A DNA stretch of 64,000 bases from Cycas panzhihuaensis (lineage: Eukaryota > Cycadophyta). The DNA lies in assembly GCA_023213395.1 (NCBI GenBank), contig CM041465.1, positions 78,375,741 to 78,439,740 on the forward strand, in the 5' to 3' direction. A program made the translations under genes and the position numbers. Below, one piece after another: positions 11,900 through 24,724 of this stretch (position 1 is the stretch's first letter; every line of letters begins with the position of its first letter). The notes beneath the pieces are model-generated. The model was not told where the DNA came from and searched no databases. It saw only the letters and a list, made by a program, of their open reading frames with translations.

Positions 11900-13700
11900 T
11901 AGGGATATTTTTTCTTATAAGAGTGAGCTTTATTCCTTTATTCTAGGGTTCGTCTTGGCTCTAGATATTTCCTTAAATTAAAAGAATAAAGCCCCTTTAT
12001 TTAGTAAACACCTAATATGAAGACCAATAAATATAAGATATAACTAACAACTTGGAGGACATATAAAGGTATTTATAAGATCAACAGATAAGCTTCTTTT
12101 CCATCTTATTAATTCCATATTCCTATATCTTTACCAAGAAAGAACCAAACCCAAAAGTAATCCTCAATAATTTAAATATTTGACTAGATTTAATCCAAGA
12201 CCACTCATGCTTTCATAACTAATTGGATCTATCATTTAGAGATTAAAGATAAGACACCATTATGCTCCATAGGATTTTTATGTTAGAAACAAAAATTTTA
12301 AATAGTTTTAAGGGGTTAGTCCACCCATTATAGATCATCTTTAATTATGAGAAGCAAATCATCTACAAAGTAACTATGGACTAGTTGTTTGCTTAAATCT
12401 TTTAGCAATGAAATTCCTATAAGATAGCCTTGATTATCCCTATCTTAAAGGAGATAACTTATAGTATTCATTGTAGGGACATCTAGGAAAGGTATAAGTA
12501 AGTAACCCTACCAAATAAAGCATCCCAACTATATTAGCTAGGTAATTGTGTCATTTATGGATATGCATACATAGGTATTTATAAATAAAGTTCTCACCAT
12601 TATTAAAATTGTTCTCCTATATCATCTTAATTCAAACATGTTAAAAATAAAATGCCACCCTATTTTAACATAGTATTTTTCAAAGTCCATATTCATGAGT
12701 AAAATATATTGAGTAAAGACTTTTGATGATTTTATAACTTTCTAGATAACAATAAGATAATCTAGTACATAATATCGTTTGATGAATCCTATTTGTTCTA
12801 GTATTAAAACCTAAGGAAGGATGTACTCAAGCAACCTATCCAAGGCTTTAGCTAAAATTTTGTATGAGACATTTAGCAAAGTAATTAGCCTTCAATTAGT
12901 AATAACTTCTAGGTGTACTTTCTTTAGGATAACCCTAACATTGCCTTAATTGATCTTACTCCCTATAGAGCCCAACTCAAAGGTCATCTTGTAGATATGA
13001 GATAAAATCCAATATTGTATATTCTAAAGTAGCCTTATAGAATTTAACTTTTAGGGCCTTCTCATTTTCTATTTCATGCATTACCATAATGATTTCCTTT
13101 AAGTTGATTGACACCTTATAGGCTTCTTTCCATGATAGATTAAACTTGATTAACACTAATTAAAGGAACTCCTAAAATGTATCATTTGATTCTCATGAAG
13201 AATGATGGGTTTTAAATACCCATATATAATGTGCTAAGAATTTTTTTATAATCTCTTCTTAAGGAGCAATTATATTGAGAGGAGTCTTAAGGGCCTTAAT
13301 AACTTCAATTACATGCGTGGACCTCATGGATTGAAAGAAAAACTTAGAGCATCTATCCCCTTAATCTAATGAACATGGTCTTAAACTTGATCACCCTTAG
13401 ATCTTCTTATCTTATTAATTCTCATCTCATGATCTATTTGTATAGCCTACATTTGAATATTACCATCAAAGGAGTTTAATACCAATCATGTTTTGATCTC
13501 TAACAACCATTAATAGTTGGTCTTCTTGTGAAGGTACTATGTAACACCATCAAACCATTATATAAACGGTGGGCAATGAGAGAAGCTTAAATACACAAGC
13601 CAAATGGATTTTGTAGGCCATATTTTAGTGTCTCTTTCCATATTTAGAAGGTAATAAAGTTGGGGATAATTTCATCCTAAGTAGGGGAGGAATTGATGAG
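11900..13700 (-). pseudogene. L1-type LINE reverse transcriptase, decayed
   Basis: Minus-strand frames, broken by many stops, give plant L1-like ORF2 landmarks in order. An EVIKAL-TPL segment lies near 13300. RLITLLNVSYKILAKALDRL with EQIGFIK and YVLDYLIVI is near 12800-12890 (known form RPISLLN-YKI-AK-L, EQ-GF--GR-I-DNI). LLMNMDFEKYY lies near 12700 (LDFEKAYD). HSYFVDDLLLI near 12360 matches the FADD catalytic box. FGFGSF...KMEKKL with a SSYHIYY-like stretch is near 12000-12100. The enzyme would reverse transcribe its own RNA at a nicked target. No endonuclease domain, poly(A) tail or TSD could be found, so element ends are unknown. Confidence 0.8.
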
Positions 13701-14308
13701 TATATTTACTCACTTATCCATGTAATATTAAATGTAATAAATGTAATTTTTTTTTGGACACTGAATTCACTTAGAGTCAAAAAAATAATTTGAGTATAAT
13801 AATAATTAAGTTTAGAGATAATGAATAGATGCATGCTAATTTCTTATAAGTAACCTTTAGTTTTTATAATCTAGTAGGTACCTTTTAGTTTTATGTGCCT
13901 GGTCCTTCATTAAATGATATAATCAATTATCTTAAAAAGAGAGAGGGACCTCTTATTATATATTTCATTCTTTTATTTTTTAATATAAAAACAAATTCCT
14001 AGGTTCTCTTCTACATTCGTTTCTTATATATATTTTCTACATACTCATTTATGTTACAATTAGTCCAATTTTTTATTAGAGTCTTCCTAGATTCCACATA
14101 GTTCCCTTAGCATCTAATATAAGAGACTTGGCTCTTAGAAAATACTAGCTCCTCTGTTATGATCTATACACTAGATTACTATGCATCAAAACATTTTCTG
14201 ATTATTTCAAGAATGCTTGCAAGAATGCCACCTATAGGGAAATGGTTGAGGAATAGTTGTAGGAACTCATAATAGAATGTAATGAAAATAGTTTCAAGAT
14301 GATATTAA
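13701..14308. other. No gene seen
   Basis: AT-rich flank between the LINE and element A. Its last five bases, ATTAA, are the left target copy of A. Confidence 0.5.
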
Positions 14309-14613
14309 TGTGAAATATAGGATCAATTAATGGAACCAATAACATACACCCAATAGAAAATACATCAAAAATACTAGATTAAAAAATAGATAGAATAAGT
14401 CCACCTACTAACTAAATTTCATTCATTGAGAATGACCTCCAAAAGGATTCCCTACAATACAAATGCTACACTCTTTATATATGTATAAGATTAGTAACAA
14501 TTCACAAAAGATTTTATAATTACCCTTACATGTTTCACAAGTCCATTTGGGGCTTTAGTAACTCCTATGACTCACTTATCTAAATTTGTCCATATATGAA
14601 CATTAATCTAACC
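14309..14613 (-). repeat. Element A 3' LTR
   Basis: On the plus strand it opens TGTGAAATATAGG. It matches 59192-59460, with about 35 extra bases near 14465-14500. Confidence 0.88.
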
Positions 14614-14639
14614 CTCCCCCTTAATGTTCATATCATTGG

Positions 14640-14936
14640 TTTTAACACTAATATAAAATCTAAATTTATCAAACTTATCCTTGGATAGAAATTTGGTGAA
14701 AATATCAATAATCTGCTCCTCTATTGGTCTGTATAGAGCTCAACCTCTCCATTTCAGATATGTTCCCTAACAAAATAATAATGTATCTCAATGTGTTTGG
14801 TATGTATATAGAATACTAGATTCTTGACAATCTTCAAGGTACTTTAATTATCACAATATAATGCAATTGCCTTCTCTTGATGTAGTCCTAAATCACTAAG
14901 CACTTGCCTCAACCAAATGGCCTCACAAGTAGTTAC
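14640..14936 (-). pseudogene. Element A RNase H C-terminus
   Basis: The minus strand reads TTCEAIWLRQVLSDLGLHQE, then ALYCDN, STLKIVKN, TKHIEIHYYFVRE: the copia RNase H end (EAIWLR-LL-DLG, CDN-SAI-LAKNP--H-RTKHI---HF-RE). Stops and frame changes are present. The N-terminal half of the domain is at 55113-55260, on the other side of element B. Confidence 0.88.
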
Positions 14937-14941
14937 AACAA

Positions 14942-15315
14942 TGTTAGATTAGCATCAAAATCTAATATCAATGTGCATTCAACAATATAACTTAATAAAG
15001 TAAATCAAACTATGCAAATAAGATCAAATATATTGAGCAAAGGGCTACAAAAAAATCAAGTACACCATGTGTCTCTATTCTAGTATAACTTTCACATGAA
15101 TAAAATCTAATATACAAATGTGAGATGTGGTGCTTAATTTATAAGTGTACTATGGATATTTACATCAATATTATTGGATGACATATAGATAAAGGTGGCA
15201 AACCTAAATGAATTATACATTATGATTAAATTACAATAAGGGGTCACCTAATATACATAATACACATGTATGTAAGTATTATATTATAATGAAGGGGTCA
15301 TTACAAGTTTTAACA
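14942..15315 (-). repeat. Element B 3' LTR
   Basis: On the minus strand it reads TGTTAAAACTTGTAATGACC...GCTAATCTAACA. It matches 54728-55112. Next to it (15316-15329) is CCCTCCATTAATGG, the complement of the polypurine tract. Confidence 0.9.
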
Positions 15316-15329
15316 CCCTCCATTAATGG

Positions 15330-18300
15330 CAACTTCATTATATCTGATGCTGAGGTCATATCAAAACTATTCAAACTTTGGTTTACCAAGTGCTTTAGTG
15401 AATATATCTATAACCTGGTCCTCAATTAGTCAATAAATAAGATCTACTTCTCTATTTTGAACATACTCATAGACGAAGTGATGGCGGACCTCTATGTGCT
15501 TAGTTTTAACATGGAAAATTAGATTATTTATCATCTTCAATATACTCTAGCTATCATAGTAGAGAATAGTAGGTGCAGTTTGTTGAAGTTCAAGCTCTAT
15601 GAGAATCCTTTTAAGCTAGATCAACTATGTAGTAGCATGGATAACTACTTTATATTTAACTTCAATGGAGGAAAGAGTAACATTTAGCTACTTCTTGTAA
15701 CTCCAAAAGATTACAGTTGAATTGATGTCAAAATAGTATCCTAAAGTTAAATGGAATATATTATGGCAACCTGTCTAATCAACATCCATGTGTCCTTTTA
15801 AGGTAGGAGATTTAGTTTGGTTATAGTCAAGTCCAAATTGATGTATGATATGAATGTATTTGAGAATCCTAGTTGCAACTTTCTAATGGGATGGTTTAGG
15901 CTTTGATATATATATAGAGAATAGATCTTGACTACATAAGAAATATCTAGGCGAGTATGTGTGAGGTAGATGAGATTCCCAACTAACTACTAATACAAGA
16001 TGGGATTGAATGGTTATTTGTCTAGGTTTAGCCTGGTTCCTATTTCCATAGGAATTAGTGTTGGCTTGCAATCTATCATCATGAATTATGGTAAGAGTTC
16101 ATTTATATATCTTGATTAAGACAGAAAGATGTGACCTGGTTCATGCCAAACTTCAATTCCAAGGAAATAATGGAGTAACCTAAGATCTATCATCTTAAAG
16201 TTAATTTTTAGTTTAGATTGTAGGCAAGATATGCCTTTAACATTGTTTCCTATGATTTCTAAATTATCTACATAAAGTACAATGGCGGTAATCAAGTTTT
16301 CTCTAACCTGAATATATAAGTCTGAGTCAGATAATGAACGATGTAATCTATGCTAAGTAAAAAATATATCAATTTTTGCATACTAGGCATGTGGTGCCTG
16401 ATTTAGTCCATATAAGGCTTTCTTAAGCTTACAAAATAAATGTTTTCTTCTAAAAACAACATAGCTAGGAGGTTTCTTTAAGAAAACCTCTTCTATAAGC
16501 TCTCCATTAAGGAAAACACTTTTCACATCTATTTAGTAGATTGGCTAGCTGAATTGGGTTGCTAGTGACATCACCAAATGAAATGTGGTCATATTAGCTA
16601 CTGGTGTAAAGTTCTCATCATAATCTATCCCCTCCTACTGTTTAAAACCTTTTACAACAAGTTAAACTTTGTGACACTCAACAATGCCATCTATATAGAA
16701 CTTAGTTTTATATAGCTATTGATAATTGATTGGTTTTTTTTCTAGGTGGTAGTTTTGCCAACTCCTAATATTTATTTTTCAGGATGGAATTCATCTCTTC
16801 GTCCATAACTATTTTCCACATTTGGTCTTTGACTATCTCTTTAAATATGGAAGGCTCTGGGGTTTTTAAGACACATGCTATTAGGGTAAAGTTGGTGGAG
16901 TGTCTCATCTTTGATGCAGTTTTTGGTAGCTATAAGAGGAGGAGAACCATCCTTTAATAAGTATTAAACCCATTTGGGAGGTGGTTGAATATTAGTGGCT
17001 TCTACCTAAAGGTCATCAACTAAAATGTATGGCATGGAAGTGCTTACATCTGATGTAGTTATTGAAGCTACTGGAGTTGAAAACAAACTTGATATGTAGG
17101 AGGATGTAAGTGTTGGTGGCTTCAGGATTAGTGTAAGAGGCACTTCAGGCATACAAATATCATATTTTACTACATACTAAAGTTTGAGAGGTCTAGGTCC
17201 TGAGTATCTTCAGTAAAATAACATCTTGAGTAATGTAGGTTTGGTTTCCAATAATGTCAAATACCTTATAGGTTTTACAACCAGGTACATAGCCAAGAAA
17301 GATATACGTAAGGATTTTGTCATTTAACTTCTTTCTATTCTCCTTTGGAACAAGTTTATATGTTGTGTATTCAAATATTTTCAAATGTTCAATGCTTGGT
17401 TTGAGTCTTGACTAATCCTCCTCAGAAGTGATATTCCTAATTACAATAGTGAGACTCCTATTTATTAGATAAGCAACAATTGTGATAATATCAACCCAAA
17501 ATCTTATAGCAAGATTGACACCACTTAATATAGCTTTTGCTTTATTCACCAATTAGATTTATTCTCTTGGTTATACCATTTTGTTGAGGTGTGTGGGGTG
17601 ATGAGAACTAGTATTTGATGCCATACTATTTGTGGAAATTAGTTAATTGATTTGATATATACTCCCCTCCATTGCCATATTTAAGAGTCTTAATACTCAT
17701 GCCACTTTCATTCTCTACATTAGCTTTAAATTCCTTGAATTTATCAAGGGTTAATACTTATTCTTTAAGAAGTAGACCCATACTTTCCTAGAATAGTCAT
17801 CTATAGATGTCATAAAAAATAGACTAACATTGAGAGATTGACCTGACATAGGCCTATAAATATCTAAGTGGACCAATTCCAATGGTTTATAGGCTCTCTA
17901 TGATTCTTGGATGGGAATTTTTCTCTTTATTATTTTCCCACTAGGCATGCTTTACAAATATATCTGTTTCTCTTAATTTTAGGAAGTCCACCCATGATAT
18001 GAATCATATACATGAGATTTAAACTCTGCATATTTAGGTGACTAAGGCATTAATGCCATAATTAGTCTTTGGCACTATTTGAGGTAGATTTTTTATCAGG
18101 GTGGGAGCATTCACCTTATTCTTGGACATAAGGATGGTCCTCTACCATGATATATTTTCCCTTTTTAAGTTGGGTATTTTGAGCCATTGAGCATGATTCT
18201 ATTGGTAGATTACTAACTAGGGGAAAGTGCAAATGCCTTGACTAAAGAGGACATTTAGATTTAACCTATCGATTTGGATGACAGAAAGAAGGTTCATTTT

Positions 18301-18540
18301 CATTCCTGGAACTAAGAACACATTATTAATGTGGTGTCTAATTTTAGAATCTTTCAAAGTAATTAGAGCCCTTCTAGTCTTAGTCACATTATAGGTAGGT
18401 TATCTCATGTGACTGTTTGAGTGTTGATTGGATAGATTTCCTCCAATATGTTTTTCGTATTAATCATGTAAGGTGTGGCACCTAAATCAAGTAATCAAAA
18501 CATATCACCATGTTAAAATGACAATGCCACAAAGAACAAG
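15330..18540 (-). pseudogene. Element B copia pol: RNase H, RT, integrase, protease
   Basis: Read on the minus strand from high to low coordinates. Protease with D-L-G-A-T in place of D-S-G-A-T is near 18440-18510, followed by GAG-pre-integrase and the integrase zinc region. The integrase core runs to about 17550, and its C-terminal side at 17193-17384 reads KLNDKILTYIFLGYVPGCKT (family K-DDKS-KC-FLGY). The RT region (16400-16900) carries the FLNGE and FKKPP-like phrases around KSVFLNGELIE, and RNase H ends near 15330. Stops occur throughout. These enzymes would cut the polyprotein, copy the RNA and integrate the DNA. The order PR-INT-RT-RH is copia. Confidence 0.8.
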
Positions 18541-18645
18541 TTTTGAGAGGAGGTATCTTGAGTATCTACCATATTACCTTCTTGCTAAGTATTAAGGTTG
18601 TTCCTTGGATTTCTAAGTGGGAATTGCTACTTGTTTTACTGAAGT

Positions 18646-18918
18646 TGATTCTAATTTGGTTTTTTATTCTAATTTTGTTAATAGAATTAGCTTGGTTGGT
18701 GGTATAATAGCCCTCCTTATGGATAAGTAGGGCCTCATTGTTAAGGAATAAGAGCCTATTTATTGGAAGTAAAGGGCACCTTATTGAATAATAGGGCCTC
18801 TTTATTATAGATAAGGGGCTCCTTGTTGAGGGAATAGTCCTCTTTATTAATAACTAAGTCCTCCTTGTTGATAGTTAGGTGATCCGGTTGATAATATGGG
18901 GCTTATTATTGGAATCTA
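18646..18918 (-). repeat. Tandem 21-bp repeats in element B gag C-terminus
   Basis: About 13 imperfect copies of a 21-bp unit. From 18709 to 18918 ten consecutive units can be cut in exact register, each with a core like CCTC(C/T)TTATT on the plus strand. On the minus strand they translate to a seven-residue motif, roughly G-x-x-Y-x-Q-Q (GGLSY, RGLFPQQ, GAPYL). The place fits the glycine/glutamine-rich, nucleic-acid-binding tail of copia gag before the zinc knuckle. Confidence 0.8.
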
Positions 18919-19915
18919 AGTTCATATGATTATCCCTCTTAATTTTTTAGCATATGAATACCAACTTGTCTTCTCCTATATTCAACAACTTAATGGCCAT
19001 TTTTTCCATAGTATAAGTAGGTGGCATTTGGTCTACACTGCTAATTTCGTTAAGGTTAAGGCTATGGTAGTTGATGGGGCTACTGAGGCTATTAAACTTA
19101 TTGGGAGGAAGTGCTAACTTGATGTGGTTACTGCTGAGTTAGTGATTGACTTGTCTCTAGTGATATGTCTAAGGAGTCAAGTTATTGAGTAATATTTTTT
19201 AGCTAATTTAGCTACTGAGTTGGCTGTTGAATAGTCTTTCCCTTCTCTAAATTCTTGGTAGCAAATGCAGGGCTGAGTCAAAGGTAGATATTACTCCTTA
19301 ACAATTAAGGATATTCTCTTCTCTTAACAAGAGTCCTTTAAATATAATAAAGCCCATTTTGGTGTAATTATCATGGAGTTTAGAAACGAAGCTATTGTAT
19401 TCGACAAGGAGGATATTAAGGATGTTGGATATTAAGTCTTAATCTAATGGAGGTTCACCAAGGATTATTAGTTAATTACTTATTTTCTTGACTTCACTAA
19501 GATGAGTAGTGAAATTTCCAGTAAAAGAGATCCTAAATAGGCATGCTTTTAAGGTCAAAGATCTTAATTCATCTTTCCTCTCATAAAGAGAGCATAAGAT
19601 GCTCTAAGCTTTATGAGGGATTTGTGCAGTTTCTATATTATGATCCACTTAATCTTTTACCACCAAGTGGATGAAAGACAAGGTTATATTGTCCTTAGTT
19701 TTGAAGTTAGCTAATGCAATTAGATCAGGTGGAACGATAATATTGGGATCATTAAGATCTTGGGTAGATTTAGGTAAAGGAATATCACCATTGACATAAC
19801 TCTAATAGCCATTCACAGTGAGTAGGTTCTCCACTTGTATCTTCTAAGCTATGAAATTATTTAGGCTATTAAATTTAATAGTATTAGATATGAGTATTTG
19901 GGTTGCTAGATTTAA
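18919..19915 (-). pseudogene. Element B copia gag
   Basis: The minus strand near 19900-19560 reads IKFNSLNNFIA, IQVENLLTVNGY, ALANFKTKDNITLSFIHL and SILCSLYERKDELRSLTL. This is the layout of copia gag (L--NNY--W---I---L---, A-A-I-LSI---V----I---KTA-E-W--L---Y-----R---L---L). Several stops are present. The first codon cannot be fixed; the homology begins close to 19915. The repeat tract at 18646-18918 follows it. Confidence 0.78.
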
Positions 19916-21872
19916 AATGTCCTTTAGTTTTGAGTCTTTTATACTTGTTTCATATCAACTTAAGTAGTTACTATTCTAGAATTCTATGTTTATGGGTCTC
20001 CAAAGAAGCTCTTAGTTACTATCATTTCTAGTGTTGCATGCCCATAAGTGGTAAACTAGGGACCCTATATACCAGTACATGAGCTCAAGGCTCTATATAC
20101 CTTAGTACATGGGCTATAAAAAAGGTCAAAGACCCCCATAATTTATTAGTCCACCTGGGCTTGACTTATACCTAATGAAAGATCTAAGTGAGAACTACAA
20201 CCAAGGCACTTATCCTCTCTAGATTTAGCCTGGTCTTCAAATACTAAAGGATAAGCTTCCCACCTCAGCCTACTACTTAATACACATTACAACCAATGGT
20301 TTCCTCTAATATCCACAGAATTTAAGGAATATAAAAGCCGTATGCAGAGTGGTAACTTCAGAGGTCCTAATTATTTCCCTTATAAGGTTGGTATAGTTGT
20401 ATTTATAGATTCAAGATTATCTTTATTATCATTTCAAGTTGAAGATAGATTTTAATATATTCTTGCTTATAAATAAGGTTCTTTTTAATAAAGGAAACTA
20501 GAAAATAAAAGGAAATATAAAAGTTAAAAGGAGATTGTAGGGCTTAAAGAGCTCTTTGATGGACTTCACTCCAAGAAGATTCACCTTAATCCTTTAAGAA
20601 GAACACCTATAATAACCAAAATACAAGTACTTGTTAGCTCAAAAATCGGATTAGAATAACCTACTAACAAATACCAATAGCACAATATAAAAAAATCTTA
20701 TACAAAATAGAATATAAACCTTTAATTGATGAAATAGGGCTTATGATTTCTTAAATAAGAAGGTCAACTTAAGTAGCTTGATGCTCCTATAAAATGAGCT
20801 CAAATCAGGCTAGAAATAGTTTCAGACTATAGCCCTTTGAATTAGCTTTTCAATAGTTTAGACAATGCCCAAATCTAGCTCTCCTTTAAAAAGTTATAGT
20901 AAAAATTATGACAGGCACCTTTATGAATTAAAAGCCTAAGTGGGGATGGCTTAAGCCCCCTTTATCAGTTGGCCCCTAGGCTCATTGTAGCTACATGTGA
21001 CCATAGGATGGACTATTGGGAGGCTAGGTAAACCTAAAACTTTATTAAATATGGACAAAACTTTTTGTTTAATAAAAAATAATTTATAATCATTGAGTTA
21101 TGCCCCCTTTATAATAAAAACATGGTCATATGAAGTAACATATGATTATCTAATTAGCTCCTGAGTGTGGAATTTAAAATTAAATCAAATTTAAATCAAT
21201 TTAACTTAAACTTTATAAAAATAAAGTTTAAGAATAAAAAAATAATAGAGTTTTAGAGCCATGCAACTTTCACAACCTGCACATGGCTTTCCACATAGAA
21301 CATGCATGAACCATGGATCAAATCTCTTCATGGGTGCTTCTATTTCATCTAGAATGGCATCTAAGAGATACAAGACCCCCTTATAGACACTCTTTGGGCT
21401 ATTACAGAGAAAAATAAGCTCAAAAAGGGCCAAACAAGCTTATAGTAGCTGTAAAACTGTCTTAGGTTGAATGATTAAAAATGATCACTGAAACTTCTTA
21501 TGATGGCTTGGAATAAGAATTGAATAGCTTCAGAGGACTATTAGAGGCATTCGATCTCTATTTAGGAGTAAAGTGGAGCCTACACGAATGGATTTAGGGT
21601 TAAAATGGGGGTTAATCAAATGAACGATGAATTGTTTTGGCCAAAAATAGAACTGGGAGGCCTTTGGATTGCAACGAGCCTAAATATCTACACCTTGAAG
21701 CTAATATGAGTTGAAAACCACCTATAGTAGCATCAAATTAGCTAATAACTACCAAATATTATGCAAAAACCTTAGACAATGGTGTGAATGGGGTATCATT
21801 TTGACAAATGGGCCTCTATTTCTCATACAACTCATAAAATATCAATGAAAAATGCATGTAATATGCTTTGAT
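19916..21872 (-). other. Element B leader between PBS and gag
   Basis: Non-coding leader of about 2 kb. Two stretches are shared with other elements in this window: 20000-20400 with 38930-39350 (E leader), and the AAGCCCCCTTTATCAGTTGG region near 20950 with 40850 (E) and, in reverse, 62680 (G). A 75-codon minus frame at 21206-21433 is not supported as a gene. The last eight bases, GCTTTGAT, are the left part of the split PBS and include the TTGAT target copy of array D. Confidence 0.75.
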
Positions 21873-22002
21873 TATTGGATATGTGACAACAATATATACA
21901 GAGGCTAAAATTTTGGAACTTTTCCTATGCAATTTTTCCTACCAACTTTTCTTGGGGGGTGTGGGGGGGCTCCCCCCTCACTAATGTTGTATGGGGGTCC
22001 AA
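21873..22002 (+). repeat. Array D first LTR, truncated
   Basis: TATTGGATATGTGACAAC matches the LTR start TGTTAGATATGTGAC of the other copies. It breaks off within the G-run region near 22000 and joins integrase/RT linker sequence (CCCATAAACTCATCATC), so a deletion removed the rest of the LTR and gag to integrase. Confidence 0.82.
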
Positions 22003-23888
22003 GGGGATCCTATTGCCCATAAACTCATCATCAATAGAGATGTAGTATTTGATGAATCTCCTTTTCTTAAATCATACATTATATAAGTTGAGATAAAATA
22101 AGAACATAAAACTAAACATCAACAAGTTAAGTTTGAAAGCCAACCATCTTTAGAAGTAGAAAAACATAAGAGTTTTCTAAAGATGAACCTATAGAAGAAA
22201 TATAGGAATATGAGGATATTCCTCAATAATCTATATGAAGATCTACACTGGCCATGCATCCTCCTAAAAGGTACAACCAAATTAGTTCTATTACTTTGAT
22301 TTCTAATTATGATAAAGCTACATATTTTTAGAAAGCAATGGATGATATCCATAGTGCATTATGGATGAGGGCTATGTAGGAATAAATAGAGGATTTGGAG
22401 AAGAATAACTCATGGGATTTGGTTGAACTTCCACAAGGTAAGAAAATTATTAGTTATAGGTGGGTCTACAAAAAGAAAATAGATGTTGATAAGAAAGTTA
22501 AAAGATATAAGGTAAGATTAGTGGAAAAAGGTTTTGTATAGAAAGTAGATATAAATTTCCACAAAATCTTTTTCCTAATTGTCAAATTTCACTTGATTTA
22601 GAGTTAGAGAAATTAGATGTTAAAACAACTTTTCTACATGGAGATTTGGAGGAGGAAATATATATGGAACAACTAAAAGACTTTGTATAGAATGGTAAGA
22701 ACAGGATTATTTGCATACTCAAAAAATCTTTATATGGTCTAAAGCAATTACCCAGGTAGTGGTACAAGATGTTTGATTCTTTCATAAAGAGACAAAATTA
22801 CAAATGAAGTGAGTATAATCATTATGTTTACTTTAAAACCTTAGACAATCCCTTAGTCATCATTTTGGTGTTATATGTTGATGACATGCTTGTGGTAAGT
22901 AAAAGTATGATAGAAATCAATAGGTTAAAGGCTCAAATGGCTAGGACATTTGATATGAAGGATCTAGGAGTAACAAAACAAATCTTGAGCATGGAGATAC
23001 ATAGATATAGGAAGAATGGTAAGCTTTGCTTATCATAATAGAAATATATAGAGAAGATACTAACTAGATTTATTATGGTAAATGTAAAACATGTTAGTAT
23101 CCTATTTACTTCCTATTTCAAGCTTTCTTTAAGTTTGAGTTCTAGTTTTAAAAAAGAAAAGTAATATATGTCTCATATACCTTATTCTAGTGTAGTAGGA
23201 AGCTTAATGTATGTTATGGTATGTATAAGACCTGATATTTCACATGCAGTCAATATGGTTAGTAGATATATGGAAAATCTAGATAAAGAGCATTGGGCAG
23301 TAGTGAAATGGGTGCTTCAATATTTAAGACACACAAGTAACTACTGCATCACCTACAATGGTATATGTAATTTAATTTATGGATATATGGATTCTGATTT
23401 TATAGGAGACTTGGATAAGAGAAGGTCAACTTTAGGTTATGTGTTTACTCTTACAAATAGTCTAGTTAGTTGGATGTTTAAACTTCAAAGAACAATTATT
23501 TTATCTACTATAAAAGTTGAGTATATTGTTACAACACATGATTATAAGGAGGCAATTTGGTTGCTTGGTCTATTAGGTGAGCTTGGAAGGGTATAGGATA
23601 AGGTAAAGGTATTTTGTAATACCTAACGTACCATTTACTTAGCCAAAAATCCAACTTATCGTAATAGGACAAAACACATTATAGTCAAATACCATTTTAT
23701 GAGATAGGTTGTTGAAGCAAGTGGAGTAATACTTAAGAAGGTCCATACTCAAAAGAATTGTGTAGACATATTCACTAAACCAATACTACTAGAGAAGTTC
23801 AAATAGTATTTGACTTCTCTTAACTTGTAGAAAAGGTGACAAATAGTTCAGGAAAGGTATCAGGTAAAATTATTGTCAAGGTGGAGAT
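22003..23888 (+). pseudogene. D1 copia pol remnant: RT and RNase H
   Basis: Starts in the integrase/RT linker. RT follows with LDVKTTFLHGDLEEEIYMEQ (family LDVKTAFLHG-LEEEIYM-QP), KKSLYGLKQLPR and ILVLYVDDMLVVSKS, in which the YVDD catalytic box is intact. An open stretch at 23168-23596 gives HIPYSSVVGSLMYVMVCIRP and KEHWAVVKWVLQYLR, the RT/RNase H connection, then GDLDKRRSTLGYVFTL and KVEYIV of RNase H. Stops lie between these blocks. The fragment near 23700-23830 keeps the HTQ-N--DIFTKP end. Gag, protease and integrase are deleted. Confidence 0.88.
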
Positions 23889-24380
23889 TGTTAGATATGT
23901 GACAATAATATATAAGGAGCCTAAAATTTTAAACCCTTTTCCATGTGATTTTTCTTACCAAATTTTCTTGGGAAGGTGTGGAGGGGCTTCCTCCTACACT
24001 AGTATCATAGGGGTGTTTAGGGGGGGCGACAACAAATATTGGAGGCACCTCTAATGAGGGTTCAAGGGCAATGCCTTTAAAGGAAAAAACTAGCATTTAA
24101 AAACCTACTGAATTGTAAAGAAAATATAAGTTGTTCATAAAAAGGGTACCAGATCTAGTGGTGGCAATTTTGTAATCTTATTTGGGTAATTAGATTTTTT
24201 CTATTATATTACAATTATGATATCACATTGCATTATATCTTGGGCAATTAGTTTATTATTGTTGAGATGATAACTTTGTGATGATTGCATGTACAAATCT
24301 TTTATTCTTGATTAAATAAAGCTAATACCTTTCTTGTATGGATGTTTCCCTAGCACTTTGCTAGGGTTTTACCATGTTAT
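23889..24380 (+). repeat. Array D second LTR, left part
   Basis: Starts TGTTAGATATGTGACAAT after the tract AAGGTGGAGAT. It is cut at 24380 by element E, and the TSD GTTAT occupies 24376-24380. Continues at 42546. Confidence 0.88.
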
Positions 24381-24724
24381 TATTGGTTTAAGAATAGAGC
24401 AGGATAAATACAAAGTCTTAAGGCATAGTTTGAAGATTGTAATCACTTTTGTAGAACTTTGGCAGTGTTAAAAAATACTAGGGAGGTACTCCTATCAAAT
24501 ATATAGTTTGGGGAGGCAGAGGATCACCTCAACTCGACATTAGTAACAAATAATAAAAAAATAAATAAAATAACATAAAATACTTACCTGGTCAGTGGAT
24601 GGTGGTTGTGTGTCAGCTCTTGGTGGCTATGTGTCAGCTCTTGGTGTCCCAAGGTAGGCATTTAGGGGTCCAAGGTCAGCTTTAGTGGCTTGCACATCAC
24701 CTCATAAGGGGCATTATCCCAATA
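24381..24724 (-). repeat. Element E 3' LTR
   Basis: 344 bp. It matches 42198-42540 closely, including the 40-base stretch after GACATTAGTAACAAATAAT. The polypurine complement TTCTTCCCC follows at 24725. Confidence 0.92.

Noticed and set aside
20000-20400. First taken as an LTR because it matches 38930-39350
   Set aside because: In both places it lies between gag and the PBS of an element that already has its own LTR pair, so it is leader sequence.
21950-22000. G/C runs as a G-quadruplex regulatory site
   Set aside because: The block is part of every D LTR and its composition alone does not show function.
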